Notes under the pieces: model-generated
Seen by the model: the letters and a program-made list of their open reading frames with translations, nothing else
Database searches by the model: none
Told to the model about the DNA's origin: nothing
Assembly (NCBI RefSeq): GCF_038446665.1
Contig: NZ_CP151802.1
Span: forward strand, 1,178,001-1,242,000
DNA from: Lysobacter sp. FW306-1B-D06B
Lineage (GTDB): Bacteria > Pseudomonadota > Gammaproteobacteria > Xanthomonadales > Xanthomonadaceae
Direction: 5' to 3'
DNA: 64,000 nucleotides
Program-made: the position numbers and the translations under genes
Shown: positions 8,165 to 17,857 of the stretch, piece by piece
How positions within the stretch are numbered: position 1 is the stretch's first letter
Layout of the letters: every line of letters starts with the position of its first letter

Positions 8165-10015
8165 ATGCGTCTTGCGTCCCAAGCGCTGCTGTTGAGCGCC
8201 GCGTTGAGTCTCGCCCTGTCCGTCCATGTCGCGAGCGCGGACACGCCACCGGCCGGTGTCGGTGCGCTGATCGACGTGCAGACGATGCAATCGGTGCGTC
8301 ACGATCCCGAACTGCGCACGTTGCTGGGCCTGTCCGGCGACGGCATCGACCTGTCCGGGCAACTCACCGACGTCTCGCTGCCGCGCCGCGCCGAACTGCG
8401 TGCGCAGATGCAGGGCAATCTCGACGCGCTCGAACGCATCGATGCCAGCCGCCTCACCGGGCAGGATCGCTGGAGCCACGGGCTGGCGGTGTGGTTCTAC
8501 CAGCGCCAGATCGAACTGATGCAACCCGACTGGGCACCGGCGTGGCTGCCCGTGGGCGCGTCGACGTATGCGGTGGACCAGTTGTTCAGCGTGCCGGCGC
8601 AACTGCCCGCGTTCCTCGAAAACCAGCACGCCGTGCGCGACGAAGCCAGCGCGCGCGCGTACATCTCCCGCCTGCATGCGGTGGCGACGAAGATCGACCA
8701 GGTGCGCGCGAACTTCGACCTGCAGGCCAGGCACGGCGTGCTGCCGCCGCAGGTGGCGATGGAAGGCGCGGCCTCGCAGATCCGCGCGCTGACGCAGCCC
8801 GATCCGGCATCGAGCCCGCTGGTGCAATCGTTCCGGCGCAAGCTCGACAAGGTGGGCGCCTTCACGGCGCAGCAGCGCGAGGCACTGCTCGCGCAGGCGG
8901 CGCGGGCCGTGCGCGAGGACGCCAATCCCGCCTATGCGCGCCTGCTGGCGCGACTGGACGAGGAAATCGCGCGCAAGCCCGGCAGTCGCGGGATGTGGGC
9001 GCTGCCCGGCGGCGATGCGTACTACGACGCAGCGTTGCGCTGGAACACCAGCACCGATCTGGGCGCCGATGCGATCCACCGCATCGGCGTGGACGAAGTG
9101 GCGCGCATCGAGAAGGCGATGGACGCGCTGCTGGTCGCGCAGGATCGGCGCACCGGCAGCGTCGGCGAACGCATGTCCGCGCTGGTGAAGGACCCGCGCT
9201 TCCAGTACGCCGATACCGACGCGGGCCGGGCCGAGCTGGTGGGCGACATCAAGCGCACGCTCGCGGCGCTCACGCCGCACATTCCGAACTACTTCGGCCG
9301 CACGCCGCCGCAACCGCTGGACGTGCGCCCGGTACCGAAGGAAGCGCAGGCCACCGCGCCCGGCGCGTACTACGTGCAGCCGGCGATGGACGGATCGCGC
9401 CCGGGCATCTACTTCATCAACCTGGGCAACCTGGAAGCGAATACGCGCTGGAGCCTGCCGACGCTGACCTACCACGAGGGCTCGCCCGGCCATCATTTCC
9501 AGATCGCGATCGGGCAGACGCTGACCGACCTGCCGATGCTGCGCCGCAGCCTCAATCCCAGCGCCTTCAGCGAGGGCTGGGCGCTGTATGCCGAACAGCT
9601 CGCCTCCGAGATGGGGCTGTACCGCGACGACCCGTGGGGCGACCTGGGCCGGCTGCGCGCCGAGCTGTTCCGCTCCGTGCGTCTGGTCGTGGACACGGGC
9701 CTGCACCGCAAGCGCTGGACGCCGGAGCAGGCCATCGCCTACATGCACGAACACACCGGCATGCCCCTGGACGAAGTGCGCATCGAGGTCTACCGCTACC
9801 TGGTACAGCCCGGCCAGGCGTGTTCGTACAAGATCGGCCACCTCAAGTTCGTCGAACTGCGCGAACGTGCGCGCACCGCGCTGGGCGAACGCTTCGACAT
9901 CCGTGCCTTCCACGACCTCGTGCTAGGCAATGGCGCCATGCCGTTGGCGGTGCTGGAGGCATCGGTGGACGACTGGATACGCACGCAGCGCGGCACCGTC
10001 GCGAAGGCCCGCTGA
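8165..10015 (+). CDS. Secreted DUF885 family protein, putative zinc metallopeptidase
   Basis: A 616-residue protein with a signal peptide ending near ASADT (about residue 25). The C-terminal half carries the DUF885 motif HEGSPGHH (His437, Glu438, His443, His444) followed by SEGWALYAEQLASEMG, whose Glu is a plausible third zinc ligand. This parallels M3/M32-like folds. GGAG at 8156-8159 sets the start. The family is common and abundant in Xanthomonadales and is thought to act on peptides in the periplasm, but few members have been tested. The neighbours give no further clue. Confidence 0.85.
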   Translation: MRLASQALLLSAALSLALSVHVASADTPPAGVGALIDVQTMQSVRHDPELRTLLGLSGDGIDLSGQLTDVSLPRRAELRAQMQGNLDALERIDASRLTGQDRWSHGLAVWFYQRQIELMQPDWAPAWLPVGASTYAVDQLFSVPAQLPAFLENQHAVRDEASARAYISRLHAVATKIDQVRANFDLQARHGVLPPQVAMEGAASQIRALTQPDPASSPLVQSFRRKLDKVGAFTAQQREALLAQAARAVREDANPAYARLLARLDEEIARKPGSRGMWALPGGDAYYDAALRWNTSTDLGADAIHRIGVDEVARIEKAMDALLVAQDRRTGSVGERMSALVKDPRFQYADTDAGRAELVGDIKRTLAALTPHIPNYFGRTPPQPLDVRPVPKEAQATAPGAYYVQPAMDGSRPGIYFINLGNLEANTRWSLPTLTYHEGSPGHHFQIAIGQTLTDLPMLRRSLNPSAFSEGWALYAEQLASEMGLYRDDPWGDLGRLRAELFRSVRLVVDTGLHRKRWTPEQAIAYMHEHTGMPLDEVRIEVYRYLVQPGQACSYKIGHLKFVELRERARTALGERFDIRAFHDLVLGNGAMPLAVLEASVDDWIRTQRGTVAKAR

Positions 10016-10122
10016 GGTGGGTCACGACCGCGTCCGGGGTGCGGCAGGCTCGGTCCTCACGTCGTGCACCGCCTGCCACGGCCATTTCGCCTAGACTCCG
10101 CCCAGACGTCGCCGGAGGCACG

Positions 10123-12666
10123 ATGCGAGGAATCACGCGCTGGCTGTGCGCACTGCTGTGGCTGACGATGGCCGCGGCGCCCGCGTTCGCGCAGGAGAAG
10201 ACCGCGCTCCCGGACATCACGGCCAGTGTGCCGAAGGCCCCGGCGGCGATCCCGGTGGCCGACATCCCGCTGCGCGCCGATGCCGACGAGCGTTTCGCCG
10301 AATCGGTGATCCTGCGTGCGCGCGAGGTCGATCCCACCGACCAGCTGTCGCCGCGCCTGGACGCCATCGCCAAGTCCGTGGACGAGAAGGCCAAGCTGTT
10401 CCGCGCCTCCCAGCTGCGCGCGCTGCCGGTGATGCGGCTGGAGAGTTTCGAGCGCCACTGGAAATTCGACGCCCGCCGCTTCGCGCGCTGGCAGGACGAC
10501 ATGCGCCGCGCCACGCAGCCGTACGCGATGGACGCCGCGCAGCTTGCGCAGCGTCGCGCCGACTGGGAGGCCACGCAGGTCGCCGCGCGCGCCGGCAACA
10601 TGCCCGCGGCGTTGGCCAATCGTGTCGACGCGCTGGTGGCGCAGCTGAAGGCGGCCGAGCAGTCGCTGTCCACGCCACTGGCGCGGCAGATCGCGCTCGG
10701 GCGCCGCGCCAACCTCATCGATGCGCGCATCCAGGCCGGCCTGCGTGCCGTGGCCGATGCGATCGAGTTCATCGACAGCCGCCTGATCCGGTTCGACGCC
10801 CAGCCGCTGTGGGCGGCCGCGCCGCGCGCCAGCGACGAAGGCGACGCGATGACCTCCATCACCAACGGCATCGGCATCGAAGCGCGCTTCATGGCCGAGT
10901 ACGGCGCGGCGGACTTCGGCAACCAGCGCTTCCTGCACATCCTGCAGTTGCTGCTGCTGCCCGTGCTGCTGTGGCTGGCGCTGCGCACGCGTCGCGCGGC
11001 GGCGGTTGCACCCGATACGGCAGATGCGCCCGATGCATCGGCGGCGCCGACGGTCGATACGGACGCCACCACGCGCGTGTTGCGACGTCCCATATCGTCG
11101 TGGCTGCTGCTGTCGATGATGGGCGTGCTGGCCTTCGAGCCCGACGCGCCGCTGCTGCTGCACCAGTTCGCCATGCTGGTCGCGCTGGTGCCGGTGCTGC
11201 GGTTGCTGCCGCCGCAGAGCACGCGGCTGCTCGGTCGCTGGCCGTATGTCGCCACTGCGCTGTACCTGCTGGAGCGGTTGAGCTTCTTCTTTCTCTCCAA
11301 CTCGCTGGTGTATCGCTGGTATCACCTGGTGCTGGCGACGCTGGCGCTGACGATGACGCTGTGGCTGCTGTGGCGCGCGCGCGCGATGGAGCATTCCGGA
11401 CTGGAAGGGCGCATCGGCCGCGCCGTGCACGTCGCGGCCTGGGTGAGCGTGCTGCTGCTGGCGGCGTCGATCGTCTCCAACGTCATCGGCAACGTCTCGA
11501 TGGCCGAGATGCTCAACAGCGGCGTGATCGACAGCGGCTACTTCGGCCTGGTGCTGTACGCCGGCATGACCGTCGCGGTGGCGCTGCTGCAACTGCTGTT
11601 CGCGCGCGGCGGCGATGCGCGTTCGCAGATCGTGCGCGACCACGCCACGCCGCTGCTGACGCTGACCGTGCGCCTGCTCACGTTCGTCGCGGTGATCGGC
11701 TGGGTCGTCTTCACGACGAACCGGTTCCGCATCTTCCGGCCGCTGTACGCCTTCGCCGAGTCGATCCTCACGCACGCTTTCCAGCTCGGCGAGCTCTCCA
11801 TCAGCCTCGGCCACGTGCTGGTGTTCATGGTGTCGGTGTACGTGGCGTTCTGGGCGGCCAAGACCACGCGCTACCTGTTGCAGGAGGCCGTGCTCACGCG
11901 CATGTCGCTGCCGCGCGGCGTGGGCAATTCGGTGGCATCGCTCACGTATTACGCAGTGCTGCTGCTGGGCGTGCTGGTCGCGCTGTCCGCCGCGGGCTTC
12001 AAGATGACGCAGCTGGCCTTCATCTTCGGCGCGCTGGGCGTGGGCATCGGTTTCGGCCTGCAGAACGTGGTCAACAATTTCGTCTCGGGCCTGATCCTGA
12101 TGTTCGAGCGGCCGATCCAGCCCGGCGACGTGGTGGACATCACCGGCACGTCCGGCCGCGTGCGCGAGATCGGCATGCGTGCCACCACCATCAAGACCTT
12201 CGACGGCGCCGACGTGGTCGTCCCCAACGGCACGCTGCTGTCGGAGAAGCTGACCAACTGGACACTGCTGGACCGCAATCGCCGGCTCGACGTGGACATC
12301 GGCGTGGGCTACGGCTCCGACCCGGCGCAGGTCACCTCGGTGCTGACGCACACCATCCTGCAGACGCCGGGCATCGTTTCCAATCCGGAGCCGGCGGTGC
12401 TGTTCACCGGCTTCGGTGCGAGTGCGCTGAATTTCAGCATCCGTGCCTGGACGTACGACTACGACAACTCGGCCAACATCCGCAGCGACATGGTCACGCG
12501 CATGTTCATCGCGTTGAACAAGGCCGGCATCGAGTTGCCGTTCCCGCAGCAGGACGTGCACCTGCGATCGGTGTCGCAGCAGGCGGGCGAGCGGTTGGGG
12601 CCGCGCGCAGAAGCGGCCAGGCGCGCGGATGCGGACGGTGACGGGGCGGATCACCCGCCGGGCTAG
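10123..12666 (+). CDS. Mechanosensitive ion channel, large MscS/MscK-like
   Basis: An 847-residue protein with a signal peptide (cleavage near AFAQE), a long helical periplasmic domain to about residue 270, roughly eight further membrane segments, and a C-terminal MscS core. The pore helix GVGIGFGLQNVVNNFVSG lies near residue 640, followed by the beta domain (PGDVVDITGTSGRV, then VVVPNG). It would open under hypo-osmotic membrane tension to release solutes. GGAGG at 10114-10118 precedes the ATG at 10123. Its position just upstream of the K+ uptake operon is suggestive, because MscK-type channels respond to K+. That link is inference. Confidence 0.92.
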   Translation: MRGITRWLCALLWLTMAAAPAFAQEKTALPDITASVPKAPAAIPVADIPLRADADERFAESVILRAREVDPTDQLSPRLDAIAKSVDEKAKLFRASQLRALPVMRLESFERHWKFDARRFARWQDDMRRATQPYAMDAAQLAQRRADWEATQVAARAGNMPAALANRVDALVAQLKAAEQSLSTPLARQIALGRRANLIDARIQAGLRAVADAIEFIDSRLIRFDAQPLWAAAPRASDEGDAMTSITNGIGIEARFMAEYGAADFGNQRFLHILQLLLLPVLLWLALRTRRAAAVAPDTADAPDASAAPTVDTDATTRVLRRPISSWLLLSMMGVLAFEPDAPLLLHQFAMLVALVPVLRLLPPQSTRLLGRWPYVATALYLLERLSFFFLSNSLVYRWYHLVLATLALTMTLWLLWRARAMEHSGLEGRIGRAVHVAAWVSVLLLAASIVSNVIGNVSMAEMLNSGVIDSGYFGLVLYAGMTVAVALLQLLFARGGDARSQIVRDHATPLLTLTVRLLTFVAVIGWVVFTTNRFRIFRPLYAFAESILTHAFQLGELSISLGHVLVFMVSVYVAFWAAKTTRYLLQEAVLTRMSLPRGVGNSVASLTYYAVLLLGVLVALSAAGFKMTQLAFIFGALGVGIGFGLQNVVNNFVSGLILMFERPIQPGDVVDITGTSGRVREIGMRATTIKTFDGADVVVPNGTLLSEKLTNWTLLDRNRRLDVDIGVGYGSDPAQVTSVLTHTILQTPGIVSNPEPAVLFTGFGASALNFSIRAWTYDYDNSANIRSDMVTRMFIALNKAGIELPFPQQDVHLRSVSQQAGERLGPRAEAARRADADGDGADHPPG

Positions 12667-12753
12667 ACGCAGCCCGATGGCAGGCGTTCCCGTGAAGGCG
12701 GGAATGCACGCCTCCCTCGCGTCACCGCATGGATGCCGGTGGGCAACCGCGAA

Positions 12754-12806
12754 TTTACGCGCGCTTTACGCCCCCGCCGGCCCCGCGAATAGAGGCTTTA
12801 CGCCCC
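12754..12806 (+). promoter_or_regulatory. Phased TTTACGC direct repeats, candidate KdpE operator
   Basis: TTTACGC occurs at 12754, 12765 and 12797. The last two are part of a 12-base exact repeat, GCTTTACGCCCC (12763-12774 and 12795-12806). Starts are 11 and 32 bases apart, about one and three helical turns, as expected for tandem OmpR/KdpE-class dimers on one DNA face. The block lies about 55-110 bases before the porin start and heads the cluster leading into kdpFABC. Confidence 0.5.
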
Positions 12807-12861
12807 TGCTGCCGAAAATTTGCGCCGTGGCCGGATGGCCTCGTCGATACCAAGCAGGGTT

Positions 12862-13587
12862 ATGAAACACGCGATCTTCCGCGCGCAGGAATTGCGCGCG
12901 TACTTGCCGTTTGCCGCGTTCGCCATCGTCGGCGCGATGTCGCTGGGCGCGACCGCGCAGGCGGCGCAGCTGAGCGGCAACGCGGCGCTCACCAGCGACT
13001 ACGTGTGGCGCGGCACCACCCAGACCCAGGGCGACGCCGCCGTGCAGGCGGGCTTCAAGCTCGCCGGCGACTCCGGCTTCTACGGCTCGGTGTGGGGCTC
13101 CAACGTCGAGTTCGCGCCGGACACCCACGCGAGCAGCGAACTGGATTTCACCGTCGGCTGGGCCGGCGAGATCGCGCCGGACTGGGCCGTCGACGTGAAC
13201 GTGCTGCGCTACCAGTACCCCTCGACCACGGTCGACCTCAACTGGACCGAGCTCAACGGCACGCTGACCTACGCGGGCAACTACTGGCTGTCGGTTGGCT
13301 GGTCGCCGGAAGCGCTCGGTAGCGAGGAAAGCGGCACCTACACGCAGCTCGGTGCGCGCTTCCACGTCAACGACACGCTGCGTTTCGAAGCCGCTGCCGG
13401 CTACTACTTCCTCGACGACGTGTACGACGAGCGCTACGCGCACGGCCAGCTCAGCGCGATCTGGGCGGTCAAGGCACCGCTGGAATTGCGCGTGACCGCA
13501 CACGGAACCGATTCGGGCGCCAAGCGGATCTTTGGCGACGACTTCGCCGGAAGCCGCATCGAAGCGGCGATCCAGGCCTCCTTCTGA
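12862..13587 (+). CDS. TorF family putative porin (TIGR02001-type)
   Basis: A 241-residue outer-membrane protein with a signal peptide ending near AQAAQ (residue 33-35), then a short amphipathic beta-barrel starting with the family hallmark SGNAALTSDYVWRG and TQTQGDAAVQAGF, and ending in SF. The start at ATG 12862 has GCAGGG upstream. An in-frame ATG at 12820 lacks one. It lies 19 bases before kdpF, so it is probably part of the K+-responsive unit and may let K+ or small solutes through the outer membrane. That role is inference from position. Confidence 0.85.
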   Translation: MKHAIFRAQELRAYLPFAAFAIVGAMSLGATAQAAQLSGNAALTSDYVWRGTTQTQGDAAVQAGFKLAGDSGFYGSVWGSNVEFAPDTHASSELDFTVGWAGEIAPDWAVDVNVLRYQYPSTTVDLNWTELNGTLTYAGNYWLSVGWSPEALGSEESGTYTQLGARFHVNDTLRFEAAAGYYFLDDVYDERYAHGQLSAIWAVKAPLELRVTAHGTDSGAKRIFGDDFAGSRIEAAIQASF

Positions 13588-13606
13588 TCTCACCGGAGAC
13601 ACCGAC

Positions 13607-13699
13607 ATGCCCGGCTGGCTTGCCTTCGTTTGCAGCATCGCGGTGGTGATGGCCGCTGCGTATCTGCTGTACGTGATTCTTCGCCCCGAAGACTTCTAA
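13607..13699 (+). CDS. kdpF: K+-transporting ATPase small subunit KdpF
   Basis: A 30-residue single-span protein ending in the diagnostic YLLYVILRPEDF. KdpF stabilises the KdpFABC complex in the inner membrane by packing against KdpA and KdpB. CCGGAGAC is located about eight bases before the ATG at 13607. It is the first gene of the operon, 19 bases after the porin gene and 150 bases before kdpA, with a repeat element filling that gap. It is easily missed because of its size. Confidence 0.93.
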   Translation: MPGWLAFVCSIAVVMAAAYLLYVILRPEDF

Positions 13700-13707
13700 T
13701 CACCTGC

Positions 13708-13831
13708 TCCTCCCCCTGCCTGCAGGGGGAGGTTGGGAGGGGGTGGTGAGGGCGCGTCAGCGTCCGAGCTCGCCGCGATGCGGCTTCGCAACCCCTCCCC
13801 AACCCTCCCCTGCAAGCAGGGGAGGGGGCAA
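13708..13831. repeat. Composite inverted repeat between kdpF and kdpA
   Basis: A 124-bp element whose two ends are complementary (TCCCCCTGC near the left end, GCAGGGGAGGGGG near the right) around a core containing GCGCGTCAGCG, GAGCTCGCCGCG and GCGGCTTCGC. A close relative lies inside the pectinesterase gene at 33347-33480. It separates kdpF from kdpA in the operon and may process or attenuate the transcript. Confidence 0.85.
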
Positions 13832-13849
13832 CACCACGGGACTGTTCCC

Positions 13850-15580
13850 ATGACCGAATTTCTTCTCGTACTGCTGCTCGCCATCCTGCTGGGATGGCCA
13901 CTGGGCCTCTACCTCGCGCGCGTGATGCGCGGCGATCGTTCACCGCTGGACGCGGTGTTCGGTCCCGTGGAGCGCGCGATCTACAAACTGCTCGGCACCG
14001 ACCCCGCGCGCGGCATGACCTGGCGCGGCTATGCGAAGGCATTCGCGCTGAGCAACCTCGTCGTCGGGCTGGTGGTGTGGGTGCAGTTCATGACCCAGGC
14101 GTGGTTGCCGCTCAATCCCGACGGCATCGCGAACATGCGCTGGGACACGGCGCTGCACACCATGGTGTCCTTCCTCACCAACACCAACCAGCAGCACTAC
14201 TCCGGCCAGGCGCAGCTGAGTTATCTCTCGCAGATGGTCGGCATCGTCGGCCTGCAAGTGGTGACGCCGATGATGGGGCTGGCGGTCGCGGTGGCGACGC
14301 TGAGAGGCTTGTTTGGCGGGCGAACGGCCGCGCGCCTTGGCGATGCGTCAGCATCGCCTGCGGCCGTGAGCGCCTCCGACACCGACCGCGACCTCGGCAA
14401 CTACTGGGCCGACGTCACCCGCGCCACGCTGCGCTTCATGCTGCCGCTGTGCCTGCTGTGGTCGGCGCTGCTGACCTGGCAAGGCGTGCCTTCGACGCTG
14501 GAAAGCGGCCCGACCGTCGCGCCGATCGACGCCAGCGCGGAAATGAAGGAACAGAAGATCCCGCTCGGCCCCGTGTCGCCGATGGTCGCGGCCAAGCAGT
14601 TGGGTTCCAACGGTGGCGGCTGGTACGGCCCCAACAGCGCGGTCGCACTGGAGAACCCGACACCGCTGTCCAACTTCATCGAGATGCTCGGCATCGTCCT
14701 GATCCCGATCGCGATCACCTTCATGGTCGGCCCGCTGGTCGGACGCCGTCGCCTCACCGCGATGGTGTTCGGCACGATGCTGCTGATGTCGGTGGCGTCC
14801 ACCGGAATGTCGATGTGGTCGGAAGCGTACTCGTCCACGGCGAGCGATCCGGCGGTGATGGAAGGCAAGGAAGTGCGCCTGGGCGTGGAATCCTCCGCGC
14901 TGTGGTCGGGCCTGACCACGCAGGTCAACAACGGTTCGGTGAACGCGATGCACGACTCGCTCGCGCCGCTCACCGGTGGCGTGGCGATGGTCAACATGCT
15001 GATCAACGCGATCTGGGGCGGCATCGGCTGCGGATTGCAGCAGTTCCTCGTCTACCTGCTGCTGAGCGTGTTCCTCGCCGGCCTGATGACGGGCCGCACG
15101 CCCGAACTGTTCGGCCGCAAGCTTGAAGCGCCGGAAGTGCGCCTGCTCGCGCTGCTCATCCTGCTGCAACCGTTGGTCGTGCTGGGCTTCAGCGCGGTCA
15201 CGCTGGCGATCCCGTCGATCACGGGCAACTCCAATCCGTCCTTCCACGGCATCGGCCAGGTGTTCTACGAGTACACCTCGGCGTTCGCCAACAATGGCTC
15301 GGGGTTCGAGGGTCTGGGCGATGCGACGTACTGGTGGAACCTCAGCTGCGCGATCGTGCTCGCGCTTGGCCGCTTCCCCGCGCTGATCGTGCCGCTGGCC
15401 GTCGCCGGCCTGCTCGCCCGCAAGCGCGTCGCACCGGAAAGCAGCGGCACGCTGCACGTCGAAACACCGACGTTCGCGCTCACCCTGGTGGCGGTGGTGG
15501 TGATCCTCACGGTGCTGCAGTTCACCCCGGCGCTGGTGCTGGGGCCGATCGCGGACCACCTGACGCTCGCGGCGCAATGA
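13850..15580 (+). CDS. kdpA: K+-transporting ATPase subunit A (channel-like subunit)
   Basis: A 576-residue integral membrane protein of the SKT superfamily. Four pore-loop signatures are seen: NTNQQHYSG, GSNGGGWYGPNS, TQVNNGSVNAM and FANNGSGFEGL. It selects K+ and passes it to KdpB through the intersubunit tunnel. Length matches E. coli KdpA (557) closely. The frame is open upstream through the repeat, but the ATG at 13850 begins the conserved first helix MTEFLLVLLLAILLGWPLG. The ribosome-binding site is weak. Confidence 0.97.
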   Translation: MTEFLLVLLLAILLGWPLGLYLARVMRGDRSPLDAVFGPVERAIYKLLGTDPARGMTWRGYAKAFALSNLVVGLVVWVQFMTQAWLPLNPDGIANMRWDTALHTMVSFLTNTNQQHYSGQAQLSYLSQMVGIVGLQVVTPMMGLAVAVATLRGLFGGRTAARLGDASASPAAVSASDTDRDLGNYWADVTRATLRFMLPLCLLWSALLTWQGVPSTLESGPTVAPIDASAEMKEQKIPLGPVSPMVAAKQLGSNGGGWYGPNSAVALENPTPLSNFIEMLGIVLIPIAITFMVGPLVGRRRLTAMVFGTMLLMSVASTGMSMWSEAYSSTASDPAVMEGKEVRLGVESSALWSGLTTQVNNGSVNAMHDSLAPLTGGVAMVNMLINAIWGGIGCGLQQFLVYLLLSVFLAGLMTGRTPELFGRKLEAPEVRLLALLILLQPLVVLGFSAVTLAIPSITGNSNPSFHGIGQVFYEYTSAFANNGSGFEGLGDATYWWNLSCAIVLALGRFPALIVPLAVAGLLARKRVAPESSGTLHVETPTFALTLVAVVVILTVLQFTPALVLGPIADHLTLAAQ

Positions 15581-15587
15581 CCCTTGG

Positions 15588-15670
15588 TCGTCATCCCCGC
15601 GAACGCGGGGATCCAGCGACGTTCCCCGCACCGCACGAAGGCACTGGATTCCCGCTTTCGCGGGAATGAC
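15588..15670. repeat. Inverted repeats of the ATTCCCGC..GCGGGAAT type between kdpA and kdpB
   Basis: Two adjacent hairpin units: GTCATCCCCGCGAACGCGGGGATCCAG at the left and CTGGATTCCCGC-TTTC-GCGGGAATGAC at the right, themselves in inverted order. The same family occurs at 24007, 32250, 56165, 56235, 59880 and 60050. Read in one frame it encodes the peptide IPANAGIQ often seen as false N-terminal extensions. Confidence 0.85.
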
Positions 15671-15688
15671 GAAGACGGAAACGAAACC

Positions 15689-17773
15689 ATGAACGACATG
15701 ACCCAATCCCATCTCGGCACCGCGCGCAGGCAGGCGGCGATGTTCGACGCGGCCGTTCTGCGCGCCGCGATGCTCGACGCCTTCCGCAAGCTGGCCCCGC
15801 GCCAGGCGCTGAAGAGCCCGATCATCGCCATCGTGCTGCTCGGCACGCTGTTGTCGGCGCTGATCACGGCGGTGACGCCGGGCGATGCGCTTTCCGGAGG
15901 CCGCGCCTTCGGAATCGCCGTCACGCTGATCCTGTTCGTGACGGTGCTGTTCGCCAACTTCGCCGAGGCCATCGCCGAAGCGCGCGGTCGCGGCCAGGCG
16001 GCTTCGCTGCGCGCGGCACGGCGCGACCTGATCGCGCGCCGCCTCAACGGTCGAACCCGCGTGGGCGGCGAGTCGCGCCTCGCCGCCGCCACGTTGAAGC
16101 CGGGCGATCACGTGATCGTCTCCGCCGGCGAGTTCATTCCCGCCGATGGCGAGATCGTCGAAGGCGTGGCGACCATCAACGAGGCCGCCGTCACCGGCGA
16201 ATCCGCGCCGGTGCTGCGCGAGGCCGGCACCGACCGTTCCGGCGTGATCGGCGGCACCAAGGTGCTGTCGGATGAAATCGTCGTGCAGGTCAGCGCCGAA
16301 CCGGGCCAGAGCTTCCTGGACCGCATGATCGCGCTGGTGGAAGGCGCCAATCGCCAGAAGACGCCGAACGAGATCGCGCTGACCATGCTGCTGGCGGCGA
16401 TGACGCTGACGTTCCTGATCGTGGTGGCGACGCTGCCGGCGCCGGCGGGCTTCGTCAACGCCACGCTCGATCCGCTGCTGCTCATCGCGCTGCTGGTGTG
16501 TCTGATCCCGACCACCATCGGCGGCCTGCTGCCGGCCATCGGCATCGCCGGCATGAACCGCGCGCTGGCCGCCAATGTACTGGCGAAGTCGGGCAAGGCG
16601 GTGGAAGTGGCTGGCGACGTCGACGTGCTGCTGCTCGACAAGACCGGCACGATCACGCACGGCGATCGACAGGCGACGGCGTTCCACCCGCTTGCCGGCA
16701 TCGACGCCGAACAGCTTCGCAACGCCGCACTGCTGTCCTCGCTGGCCGACCCGACGCCCGAAGGCAAGTCGATCGTCAAGCTGGCGCGCGAGCAGGGCGC
16801 ACCGATGCAGGATCCGGAGCGCGCCCACTACGTGCAGTTCACCGCGCAGACGCGCATGTCGGGCGTGGACCTGCTCGACGGCGAGGACGGTGCGCCGCGC
16901 ACGATCCGCAAGGGCGCGGGCGATGCGATCGAACGCCACGTCAGGGCGCTTGGCGGCAGTGTGCCGGCGGAACTGCGCGGTCGCATCGAACAGGTCGCGC
17001 GCGGCGGCGCCACGCCGCTGGTGGTGAGCGAAGGCCGGCACGTGCTCGGCGTGATCGAGCTGTCGGACGTGGTGAAGCACGGCGTCAAGGAACGTTTCGC
17101 GCGACTGCGCGCGATGGGCATCCGCACCGTGATGATCACCGGCGACAACCCGCTCACTGCCGCCGCGATCGCCGCGGAAGCCGGCGTGGACGACTACATC
17201 GCTGAAGCGCGGCCGGAAGACAAGCTGGCCCGCATTCGCGCCGAGCAGGCCGGCGGACGCCTGATCGCGATGGTCGGTGACGGCACCAACGACGCGCCCG
17301 CGCTGGCGCAGGCCGACGTCGGCCTGGCGATGAACTCCGGCACGCAGGCGGCGAAGGAAGCCGGCAACATGGTCGACCTCGACAGCGATCCGGCGAAGCT
17401 GCTCGCCGTGGTGGAAGTGGGCAAGCAGCAGCTGATCACGCGCGGCGCGCTGACCACGTTCTCGCTCGCCAACGACGTGTCGAAGTACTTCGCGATCCTG
17501 CCGGCGCTGTTCGCCGCGGCGATCCCGCAGATGGCGGCGCTCAACGTCATGGCGCTGTCGAGCCCGCGCAACGCCGTGCTGGCGGCGCTGGTGTTCAACG
17601 CGATCATCATCCCGGCGCTGATCCCGCTCGCGCTGAAGGGCGTGCGCTTCAGACCGGCCAGCGCGGTCGCGCTGCTGCGCCGGAACATGCTGATGTACGG
17701 CGTGGGCGGCGTGCTGCTGCCGTTCGCCGGCATCAAGCTGATCGACATGGCGCTGGTCGCGCTCGGCCTGTGA
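15689..17773 (+). CDS. kdpB: K+-transporting P-type ATPase subunit B
   Basis: A 694-residue P-type ATPase. Asp317 in DKTGTIT is the phosphorylated residue, with TGES in the actuator domain, KGAGDAI in the nucleotide domain and [10 protein letters not shown] in the hinge. About seven membrane helices are apparent. It hydrolyses ATP to drive K+ import through KdpA. The reading frame continues upstream into the repeat, but ATG 15689 starts the normal N-terminus. It is the third gene of kdpFABC. Confidence 0.97.
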   Translation: MNDMTQSHLGTARRQAAMFDAAVLRAAMLDAFRKLAPRQALKSPIIAIVLLGTLLSALITAVTPGDALSGGRAFGIAVTLILFVTVLFANFAEAIAEARGRGQAASLRAARRDLIARRLNGRTRVGGESRLAAATLKPGDHVIVSAGEFIPADGEIVEGVATINEAAVTGESAPVLREAGTDRSGVIGGTKVLSDEIVVQVSAEPGQSFLDRMIALVEGANRQKTPNEIALTMLLAAMTLTFLIVVATLPAPAGFVNATLDPLLLIALLVCLIPTTIGGLLPAIGIAGMNRALAANVLAKSGKAVEVAGDVDVLLLDKTGTITHGDRQATAFHPLAGIDAEQLRNAALLSSLADPTPEGKSIVKLAREQGAPMQDPERAHYVQFTAQTRMSGVDLLDGEDGAPRTIRKGAGDAIERHVRALGGSVPAELRGRIEQVARGGATPLVVSEGRHVLGVIELSDVVKHGVKERFARLRAMGIRTVMITGDNPLTAAAIAAEAGVDDYIAEARPEDKLARIRAEQAGGRLIAMVGDGTNDAPALAQADVGLAMNSGTQAAKEAGNMVDLDSDPAKLLAVVEVGKQQLITRGALTTFSLANDVSKYFAILPALFAAAIPQMAALNVMALSSPRNAVLAALVFNAIIIPALIPLALKGVRFRPASAVALLRRNMLMYGVGGVLLPFAGIKLIDMALVALGL

Positions 17774-17779
17774 TGAAAG

Positions 17780-17826
17780 CCCTTCTCCCGCCTGCGGGAG
17801 AGGGGTTGGGGCGAGGGCCGCGCCCG
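17780..17826. repeat. REP-like hairpin between kdpB and kdpC
   Basis: CCCTTCTCCCGC-CT-GCGGGAGAGGGG followed by TTGGGGCGAGGGCC, same family as 5246-5300. It occupies most of the 84-bp kdpB-kdpC gap. Confidence 0.8.
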
Positions 17827-17857
17827 AACCCGCCAACCGCTCGAAGGACTCCAGAAT

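Noticed and set aside
8107..12666. A 1519-codon open frame spanning the DUF885 and MscS genes
   Set aside because: Only the part from 10123 is a real gene. The upstream part is Arg/Ala/Gly-rich, overlaps the DUF885 gene in another frame and is typical of GC-rich DNA lacking stops.
13588..13849. A terminator-only region between the porin and kdpA
   Set aside because: It contains the 30-residue kdpF gene, recognised from its ending YLLYVILRPEDF.
15584..15688. N-terminal extension of KdpB beginning [11 protein letters not shown]
   Set aside because: The peptide is the translation of an intergenic repeat. The conserved protein starts at 15689.
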